Shown in pieces: positions 33,322 to 41,925 of a stretch of DNA of 47,636 nt. Origin of the DNA: MGIIb-O5 sp036154155 (GTDB lineage Archaea; Thermoplasmatota; Poseidoniia; Poseidoniales; Thalassarchaeaceae); NCBI GenBank assembly GCA_036154155.1, contig JAYZLP010000040.1, forward strand, positions 1-47,636, read 5' to 3'. The notes under the pieces are model-generated. The model was given only the letters and a program-made list of their open reading frames with translations. It was not told the origin of the DNA and searched no databases. The number at the start of each line of letters is the position of its first letter. The first letter of the stretch is position 1. Made by a program: the position numbers and the translations under genes.

Positions 33322-36300
33322 TCAGTTACGTCTCCTTCGTGCTCCTTCCTCGGCATCCAGTATGGCCTTGGCCACCTCTGGGGAATATCCCATATCAGAC
33401 AATTTCCTGACTCCCTCCTCATTATTGTCGGTCTGCTGTACTGCCACACCATCCCCCTCGGACATAGTGGATTCGACTTCCAACGTGCCGTCAGAATAGC
33501 TACGTGGAGATGTGATTCGGCTCCTCCTGGCCATTACTGCTGCTGCGACTAGAAGGATTCCAGCACTGGCCGCCATCAGAGTGGCGAATGCGCTTCCTGT
33601 GATGGTGTTCAGGAGTGCGTTGGGAACGCTATCGTCCTCTGTGGAGTCCATGCAGCCATCCCCATCGATGTCCGTGGATCTGTCGGATTTCCAGTTCATC
33701 ACTCCAGTCGGGCAGAGGTCCCTTGAATCAGGGACTCCGTCGTTGTCGTCGTCCTCGTCCTCGGTGTCGTCCATGCAGCCGTCCCTGTCGATGTCGATTG
33801 TCAGGAATTGGGTGGCGGGGCACTCGTCGATAGCGTCGGAGATGCCGTCGTTGTCGTCGTCCCAGTCATCCGTATCCACGCACCCGTCCTGATCTACGTC
33901 GTTCCAGGTCGTCGAAACCCAATCAGATGTGCGATCCTCCTCGCAGTTGTCCGAGGGAGTGTCGATTCCGTCGTTGTCCAAGTCAGTGTCCTCGGTCGAA
34001 TCGTTGCATCCATCTAGGTCTAAGTCTATCCCGGGCCCTATTGGGGTGCTTCTCTGGCATTGGTCTGAGTGGTCTGGGACCCCGTCGTTGTCGTCGTCTG
34101 CGTCCTCCATCTCGTCATGGCAACCATCGGAATCCCAGTCGGTAATCAGTGTTGATTCCCAGTTTGACATGCCCATTAGGCACCTATCGTCCCCATCCTG
34201 TACGCCGTCGTTGTCGTCGTCCTCGTCCTCGACGTCGTCATGGCATCCGTCGCCATCGAAATCCCCGGTTGGTTCTGAGAACCAAACTGTCATCCCCTGA
34301 GGGCACAGGTCGTCCCCATCCTGTACGCCGTCGTTGTCATCGTCCCTATCTTCTTTCAAATCGTGGCATCCGTCGCCATCGTTGTCGAATATCATGTCTG
34401 ACCAACCAATCTCGCCCTTGGGGCAGTCGTCTTCGGCGTCAGCGAAAGGATCGTTGTCGTCGTTGTCGTCCTCGTCTCCGTCACGACATCCGTCGCCATC
34501 GTGATCCTCGGCGAAGTCCCCCCAGTACTGAGCTCCATCGGGGCACAAGTCTAGGTGGTTCTCAACCCCGTCGCCATCGTTGTCGGGATCCTCAGAGGTG
34601 TCGTCGCAGCCATCGTTGTCGGCATCAGGGTAGTCCCCCTGGACGCCCAATGGGCAATTGTCCTCAAAGTCTAGGAATCCGTCGTTGTCGTCGTCTGGGT
34701 CCTCCGTAGAGTCCCGACATCCGTCCGAGTCGTGATCGGTCTCGAAGCTGGACGTCCAGTCGGTTTCTCCGAACTGGCAGTCGTCTTCCGAGTCTGGAAT
34801 TCCGTCGTTGTCGTCGTCATTCCAATCTCCCTCATTGACTAGATTCACGAGAACTGTGATGCTGGTAGTCGCTTGTGACATTGTAGAGGAAGACACAGTC
34901 ACTGTGACTTCAAACGACTGGTCCTGGTTTGCCTCCCTAAGGCTGGGCGCCCTGAGGAATAGTTCCAACTCGGAGTCGACGTCCTGAACTAGAGTGGTGG
35001 TGGGCTGGTAGTTCCCGGAAAAGCCCAGGTCAGAGAACCAGTTGGCCATGATCTCTGAAGAGGATGCGATGACTATGTCGCTACCTCCAGGGACTCTTGG
35101 GCCTCTCAAAACTAAGTCTATGGATGTCGACTCGCCGGGGCTCAGTGTTACCTCTTCACCTTGGTTTTCGGCTAGTACTAGGTCCATCTGGTAGACATTC
35201 TCTGACCACATGCACACGTCCCACTGATCCTCTGTGACGGTCTCCGATTCCTCACAATCGGGAGTCGTCCAAACGATGTCCCTGTTTGGCCAGTCGAAGT
35301 TCACGATGGGTTGTGAGCCAGAGCTGATTCCACTCCCGAACACGCCCATCAGATTAGTCGTGCTCTGGGCGATAATCCTGGTATTGATTACTGCGTATGC
35401 TTCATCCAAGCCCTGTCCAAGTGGCAGTTGGCCGTTTTGATCGAGCTGTGGCGTTGTAATCCTGGTCCATCGGAGCTCTACGACCCCCTCTCCATCGGCA
35501 GCGTCGGGAGATGACTCGAACCATGTCACGTGCACGGAACCGTCATTGTCGAAGTCCACTCTTGGGTTGGCGCCCCATGTCATGTCGGATCCCGGGACGA
35601 GTGAGTCTGTGACCACGGATACTGTACTGAGGTCAAGTCCATCTGCCTCGCCATCGAAGGGTCCGGCGCGAGACAGGTCCAGCTGCATGTAGTGCAATTG
35701 TGAAGGAGCTGTGCGGCTGTGCTCCTCGGAGCGGCCATCGACCCACACAACGTGTACATTACCATCTTCGTCGCTATTGACCTCGGGGCTAACGCTCCAG
35801 CCATGGCCGTTAGTGAGACGTGTGTCGTTCACTATCACCAAGTGTCCGATAGTGCTCCAACCAATACCATCCTGCCATACGTAGTCTACAGAAGGGCCAG
35901 TGTCCTCTACGTACTCTCCGGTATCTGAGTCTACGCTGTGACCGGGGTCTCCCATGCTCCAAGTGCTCCTTGGATTGCTAATCATGGAATATGGATCTAG
36001 TACGGACAGGTATGTTTCTGTGGAGCCGCTGCTCGTTGTCAGCGCTATGATGGATTGGACTAGTGCATTTACCTCGTCTGTGTAGTTCGCTACCGGTATG
36101 ACCACGTCATCTATCCATGCTGCGTCGTTTCCTGAACTGACGCTTCCATCCTTGGCATAGGTCCACTTCAGCGTATGCTGACCTAGGGAGACCGGGGTCG
36201 AGAAGTTCCCGCTCTGAGTCCCAGACCACTGAGCCAGTTGAATGCCGTCGAGGTAGAACTTGAGGAAATCGTATCCCGCCTCGGATGATACGTTGTAGGA

Positions 36301-38487
36301 GAAGCTCACAGTTCCATTGGCTAGGACTCCAGTGAACTCGAGGTTTGTGCTCTCCCCATGCGTTATCGCGCCTGATTGAGCGGAGTAATGTCCGGATATT
36401 GGCGTTGAAGATGGGTTTGTAGCTGAAACGTAGGTGTAGTCGGCTGATACGGATGTGCCACCGTCCCCATAGGTGTCGTTCAGGAAGATCGTGTAGTTCC
36501 CAGCGCCAGTGAAGCTGACTAGGACGCCGCTGTACTGGTTGTACACTGAACTGCTGTTGAAGGAGGCGACTGTACCGTCGGGAAGGATGACGTCCATGCT
36601 GAACTCTGAAGCCCAGTTGTCCACGTTCACAGTCAGGTCTACCGTCTCTCCAGCCGGGTGTGTGTAGTTGCAGGAGACTGAGTAGAAGGATGGGTTGCCT
36701 GTGGTTCCCCCTATGTCACACAAGTTGGCCTGGGAGTATACCAAACCGTTGTCGGCTGCTTCCACCGACCATGTGTCCGAGGAGCTCGAGGAGCCCCATC
36801 CATTTGTCAGGTATCCCGATTCGAAGTCCCCCTCGAAGTTGGCCATGTTGTCTGACGGGTAGAGGAACATCTCCCCTCCTGCGTCCTTGGTCGCCGTGGT
36901 CAGTCCGTCGCAGGTTCTGTCTGCGAGTCCGGTGAAGTTACCATTGCATTGTGCTAGATCCATCATATGGGAACGCACGTGAGTGTCGTTGGCCCATATG
37001 GTATTGGCGCCATATGAGGTTGTTCCAGCCACGGGAATCGGAATGATCCCTGCATTTACGCAGGCGTCGTGTGCCTCTCTAATACTCTGGTAGTCATCGG
37101 CTTCCTGTGCCTGGTATCCATTGCCGGAGCCGCCATACGGCCCTTCATCGGAAACAGGGATGATCAGCTTGGTTGCATTCGGGTTCCAAGCATGGTCTGC
37201 AGACGATGGGGGGTTCCCAGGAGTCATTGATGAGTAGTCCCTCCATGAGGTGCAGGCCCATGTCGATCCTGGTCCCCACATCTCGCTGTAGTACCCCCAG
37301 TCTGTGGGAATGCTGAGGGCGGATTCGTTGTAGACAACCTCGGTGAGTGCCCTTATTCCACCGGAGTTGTCCGTTGGGATTTGCCCGAGGTAGTCTGTTC
37401 TTGGACCTGCGGTCCCGTTGCCACCAGTAGAGTACCCGTCCTCGCAGTTTTTGTGGTTAGATGCGTGAGCCATCTGCCCGCTCAGAGCATAAAGCGTCTC
37501 TAGAACTGTGATGCTTGCCGACTCAAGGAGTGGCTTTACACCTTGGAAGTACTCGCCGCTGGTCAGGTTTCCTCCGTAGAATACGGCGCACATATCCTCC
37601 CACTCGGCGGTCATCGAACCCGATGTGTCTAGAAGGCCGACGTACTCGATCAGGCTTCCACGGGTATCCTCCCATACCACGATTACGGTGTTGTTGGCCC
37701 CTATGGAAACTGCTGGGTTGCCCTTGTACCCAAGTGCGGGGGTGACGAGTGTGTTGTTGATCACTACCTCTACTCCTCCGGTGGAGTTCATTGCGACCAT
37801 CTTGTAGTAGATCAACGGGGTTCCGAAGTAGAGTCCTTGTGGGTCATAGGTGTCAACCCAGACGATGTGCATAGCATCGTTCGAGTCGACTGCTATGTCT
37901 GGGTCATTCCTGATGCCGGTCCCATCTGCAATTATGTATTCACTGGTGAGTGTCATGTTGTAAACGTCCCCTGTGGAGCCGTCTTGGTCGTCTTCTGAAG
38001 GGTCAAGTATGGAGTACAGTATCTCGATATCGGTAATCGCCCAAACGATATGTGCATTGTTGTCGGAGTCGAGGACCATCGAGGGGCTAGAGACCTCTGT
38101 GTAGTTGCTCTGACCGACTAGGGTGTTGGCAATAAGAACGGTATCAATCCCATTGGTGGAAATCAATGCGTACTGTAGCATGGGGGATGAGCCATTCTCG
38201 ATCCAGACTAGATGGACTCTGCCCTGGTCATCCATTATTCCGGTTACCTCTATCGGGTTGGAGGTGTTAAGGTTCGAGAGTAGTGCTTGAGTGGCCGCTT
38301 CGTCAGTGGTGTTGTTAGCGGTGTTGTGCCTGGTTTGGTCCGGTTCGAGAGAGACGCTACCAAGTGACATAGAGGGGGCAAAAAGTGAGGTTACCAGTAT
38401 TGCTGTTATCAGTAATGACATCTGAGATTTGCCGGTATTTCTCTTGGCTGGTATTCTATTGCTTGCGTCTGCGGTGGCTCGAACCAT
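33322..38487 (-). CDS. Giant surface protein: propeller-like repeats, vWA-like domain, TSP type 3 repeats, C-terminal anchor
   Basis: 1721 residues. A signal peptide (MSLLITAILVTSLFAPSMS) is followed by strand repeats of the HIVW(A/V)-D type like sialidase-like propellers, a vWA-like domain beginning VGLLDTSGSM near 286 with the MIDAS DxSxS pattern, CUB/galactose-binding-like beta domains, more propeller-like repeats (HVVWVDGRSEE), an Ig-like segment, ten thrombospondin type 3 repeats (about 1225-1617), and one membrane helix (LMAASAGILLVAAAVMARR). A cytoplasmic tail of about 75 residues ends in KLSDMGYSPEVAKAILDAEEG, which resembles a UBA motif. TSP3 repeats bind Ca2+, fitting a marine surface protein for adhesion or polymer binding. 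The HTH-10 regulator follows it. Confidence 0.9.
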   Translation of the reverse strand: MVRATADASNRIPAKRNTGKSQMSLLITAILVTSLFAPSMSLGSVSLEPDQTRHNTANNTTDEAATQALLSNLNTSNPIEVTGIMDDQGRVHLVWIENGSSPMLQYALISTNGIDTVLIANTLVGQSNYTEVSSPSMVLDSDNNAHIVWAITDIEILYSILDPSEDDQDGSTGDVYNMTLTSEYIIADGTGIRNDPDIAVDSNDAMHIVWVDTYDPQGLYFGTPLIYYKMVAMNSTGGVEVVINNTLVTPALGYKGNPAVSIGANNTVIVVWEDTRGSLIEYVGLLDTSGSMTAEWEDMCAVFYGGNLTSGEYFQGVKPLLESASITVLETLYALSGQMAHASNHKNCEDGYSTGGNGTAGPRTDYLGQIPTDNSGGIRALTEVVYNESALSIPTDWGYYSEMWGPGSTWACTSWRDYSSMTPGNPPSSADHAWNPNATKLIIPVSDEGPYGGSGNGYQAQEADDYQSIREAHDACVNAGIIPIPVAGTTSYGANTIWANDTHVRSHMMDLAQCNGNFTGLADRTCDGLTTATKDAGGEMFLYPSDNMANFEGDFESGYLTNGWGSSSSSDTWSVEAADNGLVYSQANLCDIGGTTGNPSFYSVSCNYTHPAGETVDLTVNVDNWASEFSMDVILPDGTVASFNSSSVYNQYSGVLVSFTGAGNYTIFLNDTYGDGGTSVSADYTYVSATNPSSTPISGHYSAQSGAITHGESTNLEFTGVLANGTVSFSYNVSSEAGYDFLKFYLDGIQLAQWSGTQSGNFSTPVSLGQHTLKWTYAKDGSVSSGNDAAWIDDVVIPVANYTDEVNALVQSIIALTTSSGSTETYLSVLDPYSMISNPRSTWSMGDPGHSVDSDTGEYVEDTGPSVDYVWQDGIGWSTIGHLVIVNDTRLTNGHGWSVSPEVNSDEDGNVHVVWVDGRSEEHSRTAPSQLHYMQLDLSRAGPFDGEADGLDLSTVSVVTDSLVPGSDMTWGANPRVDFDNDGSVHVTWFESSPDAADGEGVVELRWTRITTPQLDQNGQLPLGQGLDEAYAVINTRIIAQSTTNLMGVFGSGISSGSQPIVNFDWPNRDIVWTTPDCEESETVTEDQWDVCMWSENVYQMDLVLAENQGEEVTLSPGESTSIDLVLRGPRVPGGSDIVIASSSEIMANWFSDLGFSGNYQPTTTLVQDVDSELELFLRAPSLREANQDQSFEVTVTVSSSTMSQATTSITVLVNLVNEGDWNDDDNDGIPDSEDDCQFGETDWTSSFETDHDSDGCRDSTEDPDDDNDGFLDFEDNCPLGVQGDYPDADNDGCDDTSEDPDNDGDGVENHLDLCPDGAQYWGDFAEDHDGDGCRDGDEDDNDDNDPFADAEDDCPKGEIGWSDMIFDNDGDGCHDLKEDRDDDNDGVQDGDDLCPQGMTVWFSEPTGDFDGDGCHDDVEDEDDDNDGVQDGDDRCLMGMSNWESTLITDWDSDGCHDEMEDADDDNDGVPDHSDQCQRSTPIGPGIDLDLDGCNDSTEDTDLDNDGIDTPSDNCEEDRTSDWVSTTWNDVDQDGCVDTDDWDDDNDGISDAIDECPATQFLTIDIDRDGCMDDTEDEDDDNDGVPDSRDLCPTGVMNWKSDRSTDIDGDGCMDSTEDDSVPNALLNTITGSAFATLMAASAGILLVAAAVMARRSRITSPRSYSDGTLEVESTMSEGDGVAVQQTDNNEEGVRKLSDMGYSPEVAKAILDAEEGARRRRN
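33640..34820 (-). repeat. Ten thrombospondin type 3 (Ca-binding) repeats
   Basis: Ten units of about 110-125 bp code for DDDNDGxxDxxDxCP...D(x)DxDGCxDxxED. Each unit holds two Asp-rich Ca2+ loops and a Cys pair. Repeats 5 and 6 (VQDGDD) are closest to each other, a sign of recent duplication; the unit length differs by up to four residues. Confidence 0.92.
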
Positions 38488-38556
38488 GCCTTGGCAAGTG
38501 GTAATTAAACCAAAGTAGGCATACCGGACATGTCCAGTGAAGCCAGAAAAACTGGG
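38488..38556 (-). promoter_or_regulatory. Promoter region of the giant surface protein
   Basis: The 69-bp gap after metK holds a TATA-like TTTAATTA about 22 bases before the ATG on the minus strand and a perfect 10-bp palindrome GGACATGTCC at 38526-38535 upstream of it, a likely operator. A T-run (AGTTTTTC) near the metK stop may end that transcript. The TATA core is the same as in the RNA-region promoter. Confidence 0.45.
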
Positions 38557-39813
38557 TTATTGCGGGTTCTTGAGGGCATCTATCCTCTCTGGGTGGATAG
38601 CCTCCCATGGGAAGTGCCCTTCAGTCGTCGGGGTTCTTCCAAAATGCCCTCCTGAAGCCGTCTTTCGGTAGATTGGGCGCTTTAGATCTAGGTCGCTGAT
38701 CATCGCGGCCGGCCTCCAGTCGAACGCGCTGAGGAGCCTGTGAGAGAGCTCGTCATCTGGAATGGCGCCTGTTCCCGAGGTGTCTGCGAGCAGGCTGATT
38801 GGATGTGGCACACCTATTGCGTAGGAGACCTGGATCTCACAGCGATCAGCTAGACCTGCCGCTATCACGTGCTTGGCTGCCCATCTGGCATGATAGGCTG
38901 CGGTCCTGTCGACCTTTGATGGGTCCTTCCCGCTGAAGGCCCCGCCTCCATGCATACCCCCTCCATATGTGTCCACTATGATCTTGCGTCCAGTAAGACC
39001 GGCATCTGAATAGGGGCCGCCCGGATCTGCGAACCTCCCCGTACCGTTGACTATCAATTTGTATCCGGAAGACAGCCAGATTGGGGGTATGGCGTGCTCG
39101 ACTACGTGCTTCCGGATCTGCTCCTGGACGAATTCCTGCTCCGCATCTACATCTCCATCGAATTGGTCCTTCAGTGCGTCGTCATGCTGCACAGCAACCA
39201 CGACGGTCTGGACGTGGCTAGGGTTGCCCTCGGAGTCGTACTCCACAGTTACCTGGCTCTTCCCGTCCGGGCGAATCCACGGGATCTCGCCATTCGCCAC
39301 TATCATATCCAGACGCCTGCAGATTCTTTGAGCCAGTGCTGCGGGAAGAGGGAAAAGTCTGCCATCCATTCCAGGTGTTCCCTCTGTCTCCTTGCATGCA
39401 TAACCGAACATTATCCCTTGGTCTCCTGCCCCCTGAGAGTCAATGTCGCCATCCACGCCCTGGCTGATGAATTGGGATTGGGTGGTAATGAGGACAGTTA
39501 CTTCGCAGGTTTCTGAGCTGGTTGCGTCCATGCCTATGGAATGGTCAGTATAACCGATTTCGCTGGCTGCTTTCCTTGCTATGAACTCATACTCCTCGTC
39601 ACTGATTGACCCAGCTAGGGTTACCTCTCCCGCTAGTACGATGAATGCCTTCTCCTCGGTTCCCTTGACCAAGGTCTCGACCGCAACCCTGGCGTTTTGA
39701 TCTATTGTCAAGCATGCATCCAAGATTGAGTCCGAGATAGTATCGCAGAGCTTGTCAGGATGTCCTGCTGTGACAGATTCGGCCGTCATAGCGGGGGGAA
39801 GTCGCTCTGCCAT
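38557..39813 (-). CDS. metK: S-adenosylmethionine synthetase, bacterial/eukaryotic type
   Basis: Makes SAM from methionine and ATP. The 418 residues follow the MetK (MAT I) pattern: ESVTAGHPDKLCDTISDSILDA (catalytic His), GAGDQGIMFGYACKET, IVNGTGRFADPGGPYSDAGLTGRKIIVDTYGGG, and HGGGAFSGKDPSKVDRTAAYHARW for the P-loop region. Most archaea instead use the unrelated-looking archaeal MAT, so this is probably an acquired bacterial gene. A segment near 190-245 (VVVAVQHDDALKDQFDGDVDAEQEF) is longer than in E. coli MetK. It is divergent from the pcc1-like gene. Confidence 0.96.
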   Translation of the reverse strand: MAERLPPAMTAESVTAGHPDKLCDTISDSILDACLTIDQNARVAVETLVKGTEEKAFIVLAGEVTLAGSISDEEYEFIARKAASEIGYTDHSIGMDATSSETCEVTVLITTQSQFISQGVDGDIDSQGAGDQGIMFGYACKETEGTPGMDGRLFPLPAALAQRICRRLDMIVANGEIPWIRPDGKSQVTVEYDSEGNPSHVQTVVVAVQHDDALKDQFDGDVDAEQEFVQEQIRKHVVEHAIPPIWLSSGYKLIVNGTGRFADPGGPYSDAGLTGRKIIVDTYGGGMHGGGAFSGKDPSKVDRTAAYHARWAAKHVIAAGLADRCEIQVSYAIGVPHPISLLADTSGTGAIPDDELSHRLLSAFDWRPAAMISDLDLKRPIYRKTASGGHFGRTPTTEGHFPWEAIHPERIDALKNPQ

Positions 39814-39826
39814 GGTGTCGGAGGGA

Positions 39827-39836
39827 GGAAGCTTCC
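39827..39836. promoter_or_regulatory. Palindrome between metK and pcc1-like gene
   Basis: GGAAGCTTCC is a perfect 10-bp palindrome set in a purine/pyrimidine-biased context in the 30-96 bp divergent gap. It might be an operator; a single palindrome of this size can also occur by chance. Confidence 0.3.
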
Positions 39837-39909
39837 CTCATGAGTGTTGTTAGGAAGGGGTTCTCCTTCTAGAGATTGGAATGAAAAGGGCGGTGTCCTT
39901 CCGCAGTAT

Positions 39910-40155
39910 GTGGGTGATGTTGTCGCGGAGTTTGTCTGGACTGGCTCACGTGAGCGTGCGGAGCTCCTTCTAGCTTCCATCGAGCCCGATGACAAGGAGT
40001 TCTTTGAGGGCGAGGTCTTGGAGATCCAAGATGGTGCCGAATTGAGGATCAGAGTGAGGTCCGGGACTCTTTCCAAGGTGAGGTCGACCATGGATGACAT
40101 CCTAGCTTGTCTTTCAGCTGTAGAAGCTAGTTTAGTGGCTCTGGACGGCGAATAA
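39910..40155 (+). CDS. pcc1: KEOPS subunit Pcc1-like protein
   Basis: From a GTG at 39910 it is 81 residues, the normal Pcc1 size: GDVVAEFVWTGSRERAELLLASIEPDD, a central strand pair (AELRIRVRSGTLSKVRSTMDDIL) and a C-terminal helix. Pcc1 is the dimerising subunit of KEOPS, which completes the t6A tRNA modification begun by TsaC. Another GTG at 39844 in the same frame would add 22 residues. The call rests on size, alternating hydrophobic pattern and the S/A-x-x-x-x-R-S/A-x-x-x-D/N segment, so it is moderate. Confidence 0.65.
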   Translation: MGDVVAEFVWTGSRERAELLLASIEPDDKEFFEGEVLEIQDGAELRIRVRSGTLSKVRSTMDDILACLSAVEASLVALDGE

Positions 40156-40207
40156 CGGGTGTCTCCTGTTTCGGACCATTCAAGGCGGTGATTCGACACC
40201 GCGTTGC

Positions 40208-41143
40208 GTGCTTCGTCTCCCCCACGACAGGTCGGACCTCCTGTGGTCAGGAGATTCTGCTACACAATTGCTGCTCGATTCTGCAGATAGGTGGGGGGGC
40301 TCAATGGTCGCAGACGAAGGGGGTGGCGGCAGTGGGTCTTCTGAGCATGGGAAGGCAATAGTTGTCGCCAGGCAGTCAGGAGTCTTGTGTGGACAGCTGG
40401 TCGTTGAGAGGTTGTTGTCCAACCACTATCCATCATGCTCCGTCGAATGGCACATCACTGAAGGCGGGAATGTCGATGAAGGTGTTACTATTCTGACAAT
40501 CAATGGGGAATGTGGTGAAATGCTACGCTCAGAGAGGGTCATTCTCAATATCCTAGGGAGGCTTTCTGGAATATCGACCAATACGGCGAATTGGGTTTCC
40601 TCGGCCGGAGATGTTGGCGTGGCCTGCACTAGGAAAGTGGATTGGGGACTACTAGACAAGTGGGCGGTTCACATCGGGGGAGGGTTGACACACAGGCTCA
40701 GCAGAGCTGATGCCCTCATGATCAAAGATAGCGAAGTACTAGCGGCGGCTGGACCAGGTGAGAGCGAATTGGATGCCCTTCGCCGATTGATCTCAGATGT
40801 AGATATGGAAGAGGACTCGGGATTCACTGTAGTAGAGGTTAGGACAGTGGAACAAGCAATCGCCACCGCATCAATCTGGGACTCGAAGCAGCGGTTACGA
40901 GGGGGGTGCGAGAGAGTCGTTCTTCTGTTGGACAACATGGGGCCAATGAAGGCGAAAGAAGCATCGGATGCCCTAGATAGAGGGGGGCTCAGAGCTTGGT
41001 GCGTACTGGAGGGGTCGGGCGGGGTGTCCTTAGAATCGCTGCGAGAATGGGAGGGAAGTGGGGTTGATCTTGTATCCTCAAGCTCACTGAATAGAGGGGT
41101 TTCTCCTCTTGACATGTCAATGAAATTTGAAGGGGGCAATTAA
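40208..41143 (+). CDS. nadC: Nicotinate-nucleotide pyrophosphorylase (quinolinate phosphoribosyltransferase)
   Basis: Converts quinolinate and PRPP to nicotinate mononucleotide in NAD synthesis. Family core is visible: SERVILNILGRLSGISTNTANWV, CTRKVDWGLLDKWAVHIGGGLTHRLSRADALMIKD, then VVEVRTVEQA and LLLDNM (Glu and Asp of the active site). The usual TRKTTPGLR reads TRKVDWGLL here, so the second Arg of that loop is missing, though TRK and HR remain. The start is a GTG at 40208. Its last base overlaps the ATG of the next gene (stop/start overlap), so both are translated together. nadA and nadB are not in the window. Confidence 0.88.
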   Translation: MLRLPHDRSDLLWSGDSATQLLLDSADRWGGSMVADEGGGGSGSSEHGKAIVVARQSGVLCGQLVVERLLSNHYPSCSVEWHITEGGNVDEGVTILTINGECGEMLRSERVILNILGRLSGISTNTANWVSSAGDVGVACTRKVDWGLLDKWAVHIGGGLTHRLSRADALMIKDSEVLAAAGPGESELDALRRLISDVDMEEDSGFTVVEVRTVEQAIATASIWDSKQRLRGGCERVVLLLDNMGPMKAKEASDALDRGGLRAWCVLEGSGGVSLESLREWEGSGVDLVSSSSLNRGVSPLDMSMKFEGGN

Positions 41144-41925
41144 TGGCAGAAATTCCTGATAGTCATCCTCGAAAGGCGTCCCTCATGGCACGACAAAAGA
41201 TGGTCGATGCGGCATCGATTGGGCTGTTGGCGGAGTCGGCCATGATAGCTCATGGAAGGGGGGAGGCGTATGACTATCTGCTAGGGGAGAGAACGATTGA
41301 GGCCGCCTCACTGGCAATTTCCGAAGCGGTGGCCAGACTTAGTGAGGCGCAGAATCCGGTAATTTCTGTCAATGGAAATACTGTGGTCCTTGCAGGGGGA
41401 GACTTGATTCGCCTGGCTGCGATAGTAGGCTGTCCTATCGAGGTAAATCTGTACTATAGAACAGATGAGCGGATTAGTGGCCTTCTCTCCCTTCTTGATT
41501 CACAGAGGGAGAGTGTGGCTTCGGGGGAGCCTCCAGAGGAGTGGTCAGGCGATTGGAGAGAGCGTGTGCTCTCGGTCCCCCTACTCGGTTCTGAACCAGA
41601 TGGTTCGATATCTGGACTGGTGGGGCCCCGTTCGCTGTGCTGTAGGGATGGAATAGAGCGTGCCGATGTGGTATTAGTCCCACTAGAAGACGGCGATCGC
41701 TGTGAGGCGTTAATATCACTTGGAAAGCAGGTTCTGGTGGTTGATCTAAATCCCCTGTCTAGGACAGCAAGAAACGCCACTGTAACAATTGTCGACGAGG
41801 TTTCCAGAGCAGCTGCTGAGATGGTTAAGAGGGCATTGAATCCAGGTAGAAGCACTGAGTGGGACAACGAGCGATGCCTCAGGGAGGCCTTGTCTGTGAT
41901 CTCTGATGCTGGCAGCCTAATCTAG
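41143..41925 (+). CDS. 4-phosphopantoate-beta-alanine ligase (archaeal phosphopantothenate synthetase)
   Basis: Archaea-specific CoA-pathway enzyme that joins phosphopantoate and beta-alanine. The 260 residues match the family: IPDSHPRKASLMARQKMVDA, MIAHGRGEAYDYLLGERT, NPVISVNGNTVVLAGGDL, IEVNLYYRT and VVDLNPLSRTARNATVTIVDE. It is paired with nadC upstream with a one-base overlap, giving a small cofactor operon (NAD and CoA). Its stop overlaps the convergent dehydrogenase stop by four bases. Confidence 0.94.
   Translation: MAEIPDSHPRKASLMARQKMVDAASIGLLAESAMIAHGRGEAYDYLLGERTIEAASLAISEAVARLSEAQNPVISVNGNTVVLAGGDLIRLAAIVGCPIEVNLYYRTDERISGLLSLLDSQRESVASGEPPEEWSGDWRERVLSVPLLGSEPDGSISGLVGPRSLCCRDGIERADVVLVPLEDGDRCEALISLGKQVLVVDLNPLSRTARNATVTIVDEVSRAAAEMVKRALNPGRSTEWDNERCLREALSVISDAGSLI

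Noticed and set aside
34149..34709. 186-codon plus-strand frame over the TSP3 repeats
   Set aside because: Arg/His-rich periodic product made by the opposite strand of the Asp-rich repeat array.
33640..34820. CRISPR-like array
   Set aside because: The regular spacing comes from protein repeats with graded similarity in a long coding frame, not identical repeats with unique spacers.
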